Positions 23,731 through 31,519 of a stretch of DNA of 50,720 nucleotides are shown here, in pieces (within the stretch, counting starts at the first letter, position 1; the number at the start of each line of letters is the position of its first letter). The stretch spans positions 1 through 50,720 of the forward strand of contig DXGQ01000004.1 of the NCBI GenBank assembly GCA_019113845.1. The letters run 5' to 3'. Made by a program: the position numbers and the translations under genes. This DNA is from Candidatus Anaerobutyricum avicola. Its GTDB lineage: Bacteria; Bacillota; Clostridia; Lachnospirales; Lachnospiraceae. The notes below the pieces were generated by a model, which was not told the DNA's origin, searched no databases, and saw only the letters and a program-made list of their open reading frames with translations.

Positions 23731-23763
23731 AATGGCACGAGGATGTCTTAGTTATACGTTTTT
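23718..23763. promoter_or_regulatory. Inverted repeat over the xis-int promoter
   Basis: AAAAACGTATAA (23718-23729), covering the -10 element, is repeated in inverse at 23752-23763. Since the left arm lies upstream of the start of transcription it must act as DNA, most likely as a binding site for a repressor or for Xis/Int. A third partial copy (TTATACGTT) lies at 25572, at the tRNA end of the element. Confidence 0.6.
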
Positions 23764-23788
23764 CCTGCTGTGTTTGAAAGGAGGATAA

Positions 23789-24004
23789 ATGACAGCAGAA
23801 ACCAACTACTCAACAACATCTGCGTTATCATCCGGTGGATCTGATACTTACTCGGTAAGTGATATAGCCATCATTCTTGGGATCAGCAAAAAATCTGCTT
23901 ATAAATTATGTGAGCAGGATTTCTTTATTTCCAAACGGATAGGCAGAATTATACGGGTAAATAAAAAATCCTTTGAGGACTGGCTGAACGGCAGACCTGA
24001 ATAA
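23789..24004 (+). CDS. xis: Excisionase (Tn916 Xis-like)
   Basis: The 71-residue protein has a MerR/excisionase-type winged helix: YSVSDIAIILGISKKSAYKL, then a wing ending GRIIRVNKKSFEDWLNG. It lies 13 bases upstream of the integrase on the same transcript, the standard order in Tn916-like elements. It should bend DNA at the element ends and bias the integrase toward excision. AAGGAGG precedes the ATG, and the promoter at 23702-23730 drives both genes. Confidence 0.88.
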   Translation: MTAETNYSTTSALSSGGSDTYSVSDIAIILGISKKSAYKLCEQDFFISKRIGRIIRVNKKSFEDWLNGRPE

Positions 24005-24017
24005 AGGAGAAAAACGT

Positions 24018-25400
24018 ATGGCTACAATCATTAAGCGTAAAAAGAATTATTCTGTTGTTTATTATTACGATACGCCTCAAGGCGAGAAGAAACAGAAGTG
24101 GGAAACCTTTACAACCTACAAAGATGCAAATAAAAGAAAAGTAGAAATTGAAAGTCAGCAGGAGAATGGGACATTTATTGCTCCTACCTCACAGACAGTA
24201 GAAGATTTCCTTTATGATTTTGTTACCCTGTATGGTGAAAAGAAATGGGGACTTACTACTTATGACAGTAATTTAGGGTTAATCAGCAACTATATCAATC
24301 CAATTATAGGATCGACACCTATTCAGAAGGTAAATCGTAAATTTGTTGATTCTTACTACAAAACACTGACAAAGACAAAACCTGTGATCGTCAGGAACCG
24401 TAAACCTAAAAGCGAATATCTTCCTCCTGCGACGATAGAAAAAATTTTCAAACTTCTTTCTACTGCATTTAGTCAGGCAGTCAAATGGGAACTTGTTGGA
24501 AAAAATCCTTTCCAGCTTTCAGACGCACTTCCCCGAACCAAATATAAAAAACGTGATATATGGACAGCAGAAAGTATCAGCAAAGCGCTTAACAGTTGCA
24601 AAGACGGCAAATTGTATGTAGCAATAAATCTTGCTTTTGCCTGCTCTATGAGGGAAGGAGAGATTCTTGGACTTACCTGGGATCTTGTAAATATTTCCGA
24701 TGAGGCAATCGCAGAGGATAATGCTTACATTGATATCAAGAAGGAGTTGATCAGAGTCTCAAAAAGGGCACTGGAAACTTTGGATCAGAAAGATGTCTAT
24801 TATATCTTTCCTCCTTTGATGCCGAATACATCAACCAGGGTTGTTCTGAAAAAGCCCAAAAACGATACAAGTGTCCGCCGAGTATGGATACCAAAAACCC
24901 TGGCTTATATCCTGCGTGATTGGAAAAAGGCACAGGACGAACTGAAAGAATTTCTTGGCAATGAATACCAGGACTTCAATCTTGTCGTCGCTCTTGCGAA
25001 TGGTCGTCCATGTGAAGGAAGGGTATTACTGAAAGCCTTTGAAGAACTTCGCAAGGAAGCCGGACTGCCTAATGTGGTGTTCCATTCACTCAGACATTCC
25101 AGTACAACCTATAAACTTAAGCTGAACCATGGCGATATTAAAGCGACTCAGGGCGATACCGGACATGCTCAGGCCGATATGGTTACAGAGGTTTATTCTC
25201 ATATTCTTGATGAGGATAGGAAAATAAATGCTCAGAAATTTGACGCAGCGTTCTATGCGAATCCGGATTTGAGCAAATACAATCCACCTCTTCCAAATGA
25301 AAAGCCTGAAAAAACAGAAATAGACATCAACAGCTTAATCGAGCAGTTGAAAAAATCGCCCGAGCTGGCTAATACACTGGCACAGCTTTTAGCCCAATAA
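24018..25400 (+). CDS. int: Tyrosine recombinase/integrase (Tn916 family)
   Basis: The 460-residue protein has an N-terminal arm-binding domain (residues 1-60), a core-binding domain (70-175) and a catalytic domain. Catalytic residues are visible: Arg212 (SMREGEILGL), His356 and Arg359 (HSLRHS), His383 (GDTGHAQ) and the nucleophile Tyr393 (VYSHI). It should join the circular element to the chromosome at the tRNA-Arg gene that begins 177 bases downstream, and with Xis release it. A GGAG site stands before the ATG. The tail after residue 410 is charged and without motif. It is full length, so integration should still be possible. Confidence 0.93.
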   Translation: MATIIKRKKNYSVVYYYDTPQGEKKQKWETFTTYKDANKRKVEIESQQENGTFIAPTSQTVEDFLYDFVTLYGEKKWGLTTYDSNLGLISNYINPIIGSTPIQKVNRKFVDSYYKTLTKTKPVIVRNRKPKSEYLPPATIEKIFKLLSTAFSQAVKWELVGKNPFQLSDALPRTKYKKRDIWTAESISKALNSCKDGKLYVAINLAFACSMREGEILGLTWDLVNISDEAIAEDNAYIDIKKELIRVSKRALETLDQKDVYYIFPPLMPNTSTRVVLKKPKNDTSVRRVWIPKTLAYILRDWKKAQDELKEFLGNEYQDFNLVVALANGRPCEGRVLLKAFEELRKEAGLPNVVFHSLRHSSTTYKLKLNHGDIKATQGDTGHAQADMVTEVYSHILDEDRKINAQKFDAAFYANPDLSKYNPPLPNEKPEKTEIDINSLIEQLKKSPELANTLAQLLAQ

Positions 25401-25401
25401 C

Positions 25402-25491
25402 TTATTAGCACGGAAATTGCTAATTTTCTTATTAGCAAGCATACTGATTTTATTAGCAGAAGGTGGTAAACCAGTTCAAGTCCAATTAGCA
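25402..25491. repeat. TTAGCA direct repeats between int and the tRNA
   Basis: TTATTAGCA occurs at 25402-25410, 25429-25437 and 25450-25458, AATTAGCA at 25484-25491, and an inverse TGCTAAT at 25418-25424. Spacings of 27, 21 and 33 bases and the place beside the attachment site suggest arm-type integrase or Xis sites. Confidence 0.55.
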
Positions 25492-25576
25492 GGAATTTAT
25501 ATTTATGCAATTTATATTCACGCATGGATTTCTGAAAGAAAAAACGCCACAAATCCTTGGATTCATGGCGTTTATA

Positions 25577-25650
25577 CGTTCCTGACTGGAGTCGAACCAG
25601 CGGCCTATTGCTTAGGAGGCAATCGCTCTATCCTACTGAGCTACAGGAAC
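25577..25650 (-). tRNA. tRNA-Arg(CCU)
   Basis: Acceptor arms GTTCCTG and CAGGAAC pair perfectly; D arm, anticodon stem ATTGC/GCAAT with loop CTCCTAA (anticodon CCU), and T loop TTCGACT are all present, and CCA is not encoded. It reads arginine AGG codons. Its 3' end faces the integrase gene, so it is the attachment site of the mobile element, restored by the incoming copy. It is the only complete one of three tandem units. Confidence 0.9.
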
Positions 25651-25690
25651 TTATCTATATTATAACGGTTTTATGCAACCGCTACAACCA

Positions 25691-25763
25691 AATTATTCAG
25701 TTTTGGACTTGAACGGGCTGCCACTTAGGAGGCGGACGCTCTATCCAGCTGAGCTACAGAAAC
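25691..25763 (-). pseudogene. Decayed tRNA-Arg(CCU)-like unit
   Basis: The 5' half (GTTTCTG, D arm GTAGCTCAGCTGGATAGAGC) and anticodon region with CCTCCTAAG are intact, but the anticodon stem has a mismatch and the T arm and 3' acceptor strand do not pair. It cannot give a normal tRNA. Confidence 0.6.
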
Positions 25764-25813
25764 ATATCATCAACCGGCTGTTTTTGCCGGAAATGAACTA
25801 CTTTTATTCATTT

Positions 25814-25886
25814 GTGATTTTCAGTTGGGCTTTGCTCCAACATAGCCTTAGGAGGCGAGTGCTCTATCCAGCTGAGCTACGAAGAC
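25814..25886 (-). pseudogene. Second decayed tRNA-Arg(CCU)-like unit
   Basis: GTCTTCG, a perfect D arm and the anticodon region through CCTCCTAAG are kept. After that the sequence leaves the tRNA pattern and the matching CGAAGAC acceptor strand is missing. It stands directly behind the tRNA promoter, so it was probably the original chromosomal tRNA before elements entered. Confidence 0.6.
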
Positions 25887-25900
25887 AATTAGTATTTATT

Positions 25901-25923
25901 GCAGTACACATTCTGTGTACTGC
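25901..25923. repeat. Perfect hairpin in the tRNA leader
   Basis: GCAGTACACA (25901-25910) pairs with TGTGTACTGC (25914-25923) across three bases. It lies between the promoter and the first tRNA unit and may be a processing signal. Confidence 0.5.
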
Positions 25924-25931
25924 ACTTTGAT

Positions 25932-25960
25932 ATTTTAATCGAAATATTTTCTTTTGTCAA
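25932..25960 (-). promoter_or_regulatory. tRNA-Arg promoter
   Basis: Minus strand TTGACA (25960-25955), 17-base spacer, TAAAAT (25937-25932). Confidence 0.8.
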
Positions 25961-25984
25961 CCTGCTGTTTCTGAGAATTCACTA

Positions 25985-26857
25985 TTACATGCAGTCCACT
26001 TCTCCCTGCAGCCAGATATATCCCTTAAATCTTCTGCCTTTTTCCGGCACGCCAGTGATATCGGATTTGGCGATGGTAAATTCAATCTGGATGGAATTAC
26101 ATTCAAGGGAAATGTAATAGAACTCTTCACCGGTCATGGTATTCCTCATGGTCGATACGTCTATGATATCTCCCAGGATAGAGTACTTGTCGCACTCCAC
26201 TGTGTATGGCATAAAATAAGAATGTACAATAGTAAAAATGTCTTCCTTTTTGGATCGATTACTCACCAGAGTGTACGTATCCATGTCTTCCAGCGTAAGC
26301 TGTTCCATCGCATCCACGTCACCGGCCTTCGCCGCGTCGATCATTTGATTGCGCAGTTCATTTCCTCTTCTCTCCTTCTTTCTCTGATGCTCATCTCTCT
26401 CAATAGGAAGGATGACCATACCTTTGAAGGATAATCCGGACAGTGTGATGCTGTTAAACTCTTCCTGAAAAACTCCATTTTTTCTTTTCAGATATTCCAC
26501 AATATTATTGACATGAAAAATCAGAGGAATCCCCAGATTATTTTCGTCGCAGATGCAGGCATATTCATGGCAGGAAGTATATTTTTCAAATTCCGGACTG
26601 TCATGAAAAAGGCAATTCAGTCCGCGTACATAAGGAAAGAAAAACTCTTTTTCTGAATAATCCGGACCAGCGATCTCTGCCACTGCCACGCCGACAGCCT
26701 CTCCAAACTCTTTCTCGTAGATAATTAATTCTTCTTCCTCGTTGAGCTGATAGGAATCCCGCCGCACTGCGTTTTCCTTCACATAGTCTGTCAGTTCACG
26801 GATTTTCTTTTTGGTATTATATTTTCCCAGCCCAATCGCCCGTAAATATTGATACAT
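25985..26857 (-). CDS. DUF3881 family protein
   Basis: The 290-residue protein begins MYQYLRAIGLGKYN and has no membrane segment or signal. Its pattern matches DUF3881, a family of unknown function largely confined to Lachnospiraceae. A lysine/arginine-rich helix near residues 160-170 is followed by an acidic stretch and a beta-rich end (EFYYISLECNSIQIEFTIAKSDI). GGGAG precedes the ATG. It lies next to DUF4446 and parAB, an arrangement typical for the origin-proximal chromosome of this group, and is not part of the mobile element. Confidence 0.75.
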   Translation of the reverse strand: MYQYLRAIGLGKYNTKKKIRELTDYVKENAVRRDSYQLNEEEELIIYEKEFGEAVGVAVAEIAGPDYSEKEFFFPYVRGLNCLFHDSPEFEKYTSCHEYACICDENNLGIPLIFHVNNIVEYLKRKNGVFQEEFNSITLSGLSFKGMVILPIERDEHQRKKERRGNELRNQMIDAAKAGDVDAMEQLTLEDMDTYTLVSNRSKKEDIFTIVHSYFMPYTVECDKYSILGDIIDVSTMRNTMTGEEFYYISLECNSIQIEFTIAKSDITGVPEKGRRFKGYIWLQGEVDCM

Positions 26858-26941
26858 ATGTTACGCTCCCTGTTCTTGATTCTTTTCTCATCTTCTGGTT
26901 AATTATATATTCATCTTGTCCACTTTGCAAGACAAAAGAAT

Positions 26942-26987
26942 ACCGGAAAAGTAAAAAATCATTTTCATTGTTTTTTACCTTTCCGGT
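26942..26987 (-). terminator. Terminator after the DUF4446 gene
   Basis: A 17-base arm beginning ACCGGAAAA (26942-26958) pairs with 26971-26987 with one mismatch. It closes the minus-strand par transcript before DUF3881. Confidence 0.65.
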
Positions 26988-27004
26988 TTTTGCTTTTTGT
27001 ATAT

Positions 27005-27553
27005 TTATGCTTCCTGTTGAATTGACGCAGGAGTCTTTTCTCCGTAGTGAAGAGCCTTTTCCAGAGAGATCTTCTCCTCATCTGCCATGGCAATATCACA
27101 TACTCCATTTTTTACTTCTTTCATATAAACATGGCAGCCTGCTCTGTTATGTATGGTGTTCAGGATAAAACCATCATTGGCATCGTTCAAGAGTGTGAGA
27201 ACAAAACTCATGTTGCCGCCGCTCACGGAGTTCTCCACGTTAAAGGCATCATATCTGTGAATACCAATTTTGCTGTAGCATTTTCTCACTATATTATAGA
27301 TGATCGCAATCTGGTCGTCGTTGTCCTTCTGTCCGACTTTTAATTCGTCAATCTCACGAAAACGCTTGTAGATCGTGTACTCCAGAGATTTTCCACTCTC
27401 TCCCGTCATGAACTCCATGTATCTCTTTCTCAGGCGGAGATAATCGAGCAAGAGGAAAAATAAGGCGATGAGAAGTACAGCCATCACGACACAGGTCCCT
27501 ATCATAAATACATCAAAATCCATATTCAAAAACTTTAAAATATTACTCTCCAT
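27005..27553 (-). CDS. DUF4446 family membrane-anchored protein
   Basis: The 182-residue protein has one membrane helix (about residues 17-37), a short coiled coil (48-85) and a domain with IHRYDAFNVENSVSGGNMSFVLTLLN, the signature region of DUF4446. The family is encoded next to parB in many Firmicutes and its role is unknown; position suggests a link to the origin or the cell envelope. The ATG at 27553 follows CAGGAG; the frame upstream has no suitable ribosome site. It lies 69 bases after parB ends. Confidence 0.8.
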   Translation of the reverse strand: MESNILKFLNMDFDVFMIGTCVVMAVLLIALFFLLLDYLRLRKRYMEFMTGESGKSLEYTIYKRFREIDELKVGQKDNDDQIAIIYNIVRKCYSKIGIHRYDAFNVENSVSGGNMSFVLTLLNDANDGFILNTIHNRAGCHVYMKEVKNGVCDIAMADEEKISLEKALHYGEKTPASIQQEA

Positions 27554-27622
27554 TACTTTTCTCCTGTTGTTACATGTATTTTTCTCTGCTTTTCTATTAT
27601 AACATATGACACACAAATTCTG

Positions 27623-28540
27623 CTACTGTATACTCTGAATTAAATCAATGATCCTTTCCAGTTCCTCTGCGGAATAATACTCGATTTCGATGCGTCCCTT
27701 ATTATTTTTCTTGTTTTTGATCGTCACTTTGCTGCCGAGAATATCCTTCATTCTTCCTTCAAAATAGTGGAACATCTCTGCATTCTGCTGTGATTCTTCT
27801 TCCTTCTTTTCTTTATCCGGCTTTCTTTCCAGCAGTTTTTTTACTAGTTGTTCTGCCTCACGCACGCTTAAATTCTCATCAAGAATCTTACATGCCGTTT
27901 CATACTGTAATTCTTTATCTTCTATTGGTATGATCGTTCTCCCATGACCGCTGGAGATCAGATTATCCATGACCATCTTCTGCACTCTCTCATCCAGTTT
28001 TAAGAGGCGCATCGTGTTGGTGATCGCAGTCCGGCTTTTTGAGACACTGGCTGCAATCTCATCCTGTTTCAGCCCATAGTCTTCCTGCAGTTTCTGGTAA
28101 GCCTGCGCCTCCTCAATTGGATTTAGGTCTTCTCTTTGCAGATTTTCAATCAAAGAGATTTTTAATATTTCTTTTTCATCATAGTTTTTGATGATGACAG
28201 GAACCTTTTTTAATCCGGCTTTTTTGCTGGCTCTCCATCTTCTCTCCCCAGCTATGATTTCATAATAATCCCCTTTTTTCTTTACGATAAGAGGCTGTAT
28301 CACACCAAACTGTTTGATGGATTCCGCCAGTTCTTCAATGGCATCCTCATCAAATTGTTTTCTTGGCTGATTCCTGTTCGGCTCTATCTTTCTGATATCA
28401 ATCTCTACATCATATTCTTTTGGCTCCGCATTTTCCTGCTGTCCCGGCTTCTTCTCCACACTTGCTTCTGCCTTATGAGAAGTGTCTTCCCGGGGAATCA
28501 GCATGTCCAGTCCGCGCCCCAGACCTTTCTTTATTGCCAT
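27623..28540 (-). CDS. parB: Chromosome-partitioning protein ParB (Spo0J)
   Basis: The 305-residue protein starts KKGLGRGLDMLIP, the usual ParB opening. The ParB/sulfiredoxin domain (about 45-140) holds the CTPase box GERRWRA, followed by the helix-turn-helix that reads parS (EIAASVSKSRTAITNTMRLL) and a C-terminal dimer domain (260-305). It loads on parS, spreads as a CTP clamp and recruits condensin; ParA moves the origins. Three parS sites lie within 1.2 kb upstream. It starts 55 bases after parA ends. Confidence 0.95.
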   Translation of the reverse strand: MAIKKGLGRGLDMLIPREDTSHKAEASVEKKPGQQENAEPKEYDVEIDIRKIEPNRNQPRKQFDEDAIEELAESIKQFGVIQPLIVKKKGDYYEIIAGERRWRASKKAGLKKVPVIIKNYDEKEILKISLIENLQREDLNPIEEAQAYQKLQEDYGLKQDEIAASVSKSRTAITNTMRLLKLDERVQKMVMDNLISSGHGRTIIPIEDKELQYETACKILDENLSVREAEQLVKKLLERKPDKEKKEEESQQNAEMFHYFEGRMKDILGSKVTIKNKKNNKGRIEIEYYSAEELERIIDLIQSIQ

Positions 28541-28595
28541 CCACTTTCTCCTTTTCTATATTTTTATATCTTGTTATGCCCAATTTGTCATTTTT

Positions 28596-29384
28596 TTAAA
28601 ATGTTTCACGTGAAACATTTTCATTTGCAATAACCTCATCTGCCAGTAAAGCATAGGCTTCCGCTCCGGAAGATCTTCTGTCATACAGATTAACCGGTAG
28701 TCCATGACTTGGCGCCTCTGCCAGACGCACATTTCTTGGAATAATGGTCTTATAAATATTCTGATTCAAATTATCTTTTACATTTTCCACTACCTGCAAA
28801 GACAGATTCGTTCTGGCATCATACATGGTAAACACGACACCTTCTATCTTTAAGGAAGAATTCAGATTTTCCTGAATCAGATTGATCGTATAGATCAACT
28901 GTGTCAGACCATCCAACGCATAGAATTCACACTGAATCGGCACCAATACGGAGTCGGATGCTGTCATTGCATTTACTGTCAACATTCCAAGTGCCGGTGG
29001 ACAATCTAAGATAACATAATCATAATTATCTTTGATTGGCTCCAGTTTTCTCTGAAGAATATGCTGCATATTATCCAAAGTAATCAACTCAATCTCTGCT
29101 CCGGCCAGATTTCTGTTGGATGGAACAAGAAAAAGATTTCCAAAGCACTCTTCTATCTCTACAATAGCATCCTCAATTGGTATCTCATTTCTTAATACCT
29201 CATAAATTGTTTTATCCAATTCATTTTTTTCCAATCCCAGTCCGCTCGTCGTATTTCCCTGGGAATCCATATCTATGAGAAGAACTTTTTTTCCTTTTTC
29301 TGCCAGAGAGGCTGACAAATTAATGGAAGTTGTGGTTTTACCCACTCCGCCCTTCTGATTAGCAATGGCAATCACTCTGCCCAT
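28596..29384 (-). CDS. parA: Chromosome-partitioning ATPase ParA (Soj)
   Basis: The 262-residue ATPase has the deviant Walker A KGGVGKTT near its start, the A' motif LLIDMDSQGN and Walker B VILDCPPALG. It binds DNA as an ATP dimer and works with ParB on origin segregation; Soj also acts on DnaA in relatives. The ATG at 29384 follows GGAGG by eight bases. Its last codons (NVSRETF) are a parS site, so the sequence serves both coding and ParB binding. Confidence 0.95.
   Translation of the reverse strand: MGRVIAIANQKGGVGKTTTSINLSASLAEKGKKVLLIDMDSQGNTTSGLGLEKNELDKTIYEVLRNEIPIEDAIVEIEECFGNLFLVPSNRNLAGAEIELITLDNMQHILQRKLEPIKDNYDYVILDCPPALGMLTVNAMTASDSVLVPIQCEFYALDGLTQLIYTINLIQENLNSSLKIEGVVFTMYDARTNLSLQVVENVKDNLNQNIYKTIIPRNVRLAEAPSHGLPVNLYDRRSSGAEAYALLADEVIANENVSRETF
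28602..28617. promoter_or_regulatory. parS site 1
   Basis: Perfect TGTTTCACGTGAAACA palindrome inside the 3' end of parA. Confidence 0.95.
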
Positions 29385-29477
29385 GAATTTAACCTCCATT
29401 TCAAATACTTTTTTACTATTTTTTATTGCTACTTCTTACCTGTATATCAGGAATCGAGTGTACTGACTTCACTGGAC

Positions 29478-29486
29478 ATTATAACA
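29478..29486 (-). promoter_or_regulatory. Probable parAB promoter (extended -10)
   Basis: Minus strand TGTTATAAT, with TATAAT at 29483-29478; the -35 is weak. parS site 2 begins 26 bases upstream, so ParB could act on it. Confidence 0.5.
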
Positions 29487-29511
29487 CACATTAAATGAAA
29501 ATACAGTCCAA

Positions 29512-29527
29512 TGTTTCACGTGAAACA
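29512..29527. promoter_or_regulatory. parS site 2
   Basis: Perfect TGTTTCACGTGAAACA palindrome just upstream of the parAB promoter. Confidence 0.95.
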
Positions 29528-29667
29528 TTAAGAATTTTCTACTTTTATAAATTTAAAAAATTACTCAAAACTTATTTCAATATTTTTATAACTGTTCTAC
29601 TTAAAACAAAAATAATTTGCTTATTTTCAATTAAAAAAGGGCTATCTCGTTTTCAATAAAAAAATTA

Positions 29668-29693
29668 GGGAATGTTTCACGTGAAACATTCCC
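29668..29693 (-). terminator. parS site 3 extended into the argS terminator
   Basis: The parS core (29673-29688) is extended by GGGAA/TTCCC to a perfect 26-base palindrome. On the minus strand TTTTTTT follows two bases later, just after argS ends, which makes it terminator-shaped as well as a ParB site. Confidence 0.8.
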
Positions 29694-29734
29694 CTTGAAA
29701 TATTGAAAATCAACATTTATTTGATACTTTTATT

Positions 29735-31429
29735 TTACATCTGCTCCGGACACTCGATTCCCAGTAACTCTAATGCGTCTTTGATTACGCGCATGGTCAC
29801 AGAAACAACTTTTAATCTGGCCATTTTAATATTTTCATCATCGACATTAATCTGGCAATCATGATAGAATTTATTAAAATGCTGTGCAACAGAAACCGCA
29901 AATCTTGAGATCATAAATGGCTCGTATTTCTCTGCTGCGTCTTTTACTACGCCAGGGAAACGGGTGATATCTTTTAACAGATTCATGGTCACTTCATCAG
30001 TCAACACGCTGTAATCAATTTCTTCCGGTATCGTCACCTCTCCCGCTTTTCTGAGAACGCTTGCACAGCGTGCGTAAGTATACTGTACATATGGGCCGGT
30101 CTCACCGTCAAAGTTCAGGATCTTATCCCAGTTGAATACCACATCCTTGATACGCTGATTGTATAAATCATTAAATATGATCGCACCAATACCAACCTGT
30201 CTTGCCACTGTCTCCTTATCTTCCAGATCCGGATTTTTTTCTTCAATAATCTCATAAATTTTCCGGATAGACTCGTGAAGAATCTCTTCGGCATAAATGA
30301 CATTTCCATTTCTCGTAGATAATTTGCCGCCTTCCATACTTACAAGACCGTATGGAACGTGGACAAGCTGGTCATACCAGTCATATCCAAGAAGCTCGAT
30401 CACTTTAAATACCTGCGCAAAGTGCAGCTTCTGTTCCAGTCCTGTGACATAGATACATTTGTCGAAGTGATAAGTTTCCTTACGGTAAAAGAGCGCTGCC
30501 AGGTCACGGGTAGCATATATACTGCTTCCGTCCTTTTTCATGATCAGACATGGCGCCATGTTATAGTCATCCAGAGGAACGATATGCGCTCCGTCACTTT
30601 CCACCAGAAGATGTTTTGCATTTAATTTATCTACTACATCCTGTGTCTTGTCACGGTAAAAACTCTCTCCGGTATAATGGTCGAATTCCATGCCGAGAAG
30701 TTTATAAATCCGTTTGTATTCCACAAGGCTGATATCTTTAAACCACTGCCAGATGGATAAAGCTTCCTCATCTCCCTGTTCCATCTTTACAAACCATGCT
30801 CTTGCCTCATCATTTAAGGAATCATCTTTCTCTGCTTCCTGATGGAACTTCACGTAGATTTTCATTAATTCCGCGATACCGTTTTTCTCTACTTCCTCTT
30901 TGCTGCCCCAGCGTTTGTATGCCACGATCAGCTTTCCAAACTGTGTCCCCCAGTCTCCCAGGTGATTGATTCTTTCCACATGATAACCGAGCTTAGAGTA
31001 GATTTTGTAGAGGGAGTTACCGATGATCGTTGTACGGAGATGTCCGACGTGGAAATTTTTTGCTACGTTCGGAGAGGAATAATCGATACAGATGGTCTTC
31101 CCCTCTCCCTCTGTGGATGAACCGTAATTCTCTGCGGAAATCGTCTTCATCAGCTGTTTTGCAAACTGTTCTTTCGCAAAGAAGAAATTGATATATCCTC
31201 CCACATTTTCTACTCTGGAGAAAATGTCATAATTTTTTTCAAGAATCTTTCCGGTCAGCTCTTCTGCGATCATGTTCGGTGCTTTCCGGTAAATCTTTGC
31301 CAGCTTAAAGCACGGAAAAGCAAAGTCTCCCATATCCGATTTTTTTGGAATTTCCAGAGCGGAGGCAATCTCCTCCTTCTCAAGCTCCTGTATATTTTCT
31401 GCCAAGATATCAATTAACTGTTCTTTCAT
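29735..31429 (-). CDS. argS: Arginyl-tRNA synthetase
   Basis: The 564-residue class I enzyme joins arginine to tRNA-Arg using ATP. The N-terminal additional domain (1-110) is followed by SSPNVAKNFHVGHLRT with the HIGH-like HVGH, the catalytic domain with GTQFGKL, and SMEGGKLSTRNGN in place of KMSKS, as is normal for ArgRS. The C-terminal DALR anticodon-binding domain (about 450-564) is complete. AAGGGG precedes the ATG. Its place between parA and rsmG is not the common order. Confidence 0.95.
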   Translation of the reverse strand: MKEQLIDILAENIQELEKEEIASALEIPKKSDMGDFAFPCFKLAKIYRKAPNMIAEELTGKILEKNYDIFSRVENVGGYINFFFAKEQFAKQLMKTISAENYGSSTEGEGKTICIDYSSPNVAKNFHVGHLRTTIIGNSLYKIYSKLGYHVERINHLGDWGTQFGKLIVAYKRWGSKEEVEKNGIAELMKIYVKFHQEAEKDDSLNDEARAWFVKMEQGDEEALSIWQWFKDISLVEYKRIYKLLGMEFDHYTGESFYRDKTQDVVDKLNAKHLLVESDGAHIVPLDDYNMAPCLIMKKDGSSIYATRDLAALFYRKETYHFDKCIYVTGLEQKLHFAQVFKVIELLGYDWYDQLVHVPYGLVSMEGGKLSTRNGNVIYAEEILHESIRKIYEIIEEKNPDLEDKETVARQVGIGAIIFNDLYNQRIKDVVFNWDKILNFDGETGPYVQYTYARCASVLRKAGEVTIPEEIDYSVLTDEVTMNLLKDITRFPGVVKDAAEKYEPFMISRFAVSVAQHFNKFYHDCQINVDDENIKMARLKVVSVTMRVIKDALELLGIECPEQM

Positions 31430-31519
31430 TTTTTCCCCTTTCCTAACGCATTGACTATTTCAATAATAATAAACTTGAAAACTTACTTTCAAATCTATCT
31501 TCATTCTCACTTCATTATA

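Noticed and set aside
25402-25491. CRISPR-like repeat array
   Set aside because: Repeats are only nine bases, spacing is irregular, and no cas genes are present; integrase arm sites fit better.
25417-25930. Two plus-strand frames of about 82 and 85 codons
   Set aside because: They run through the tRNA units on the opposite strand; no coding signal.
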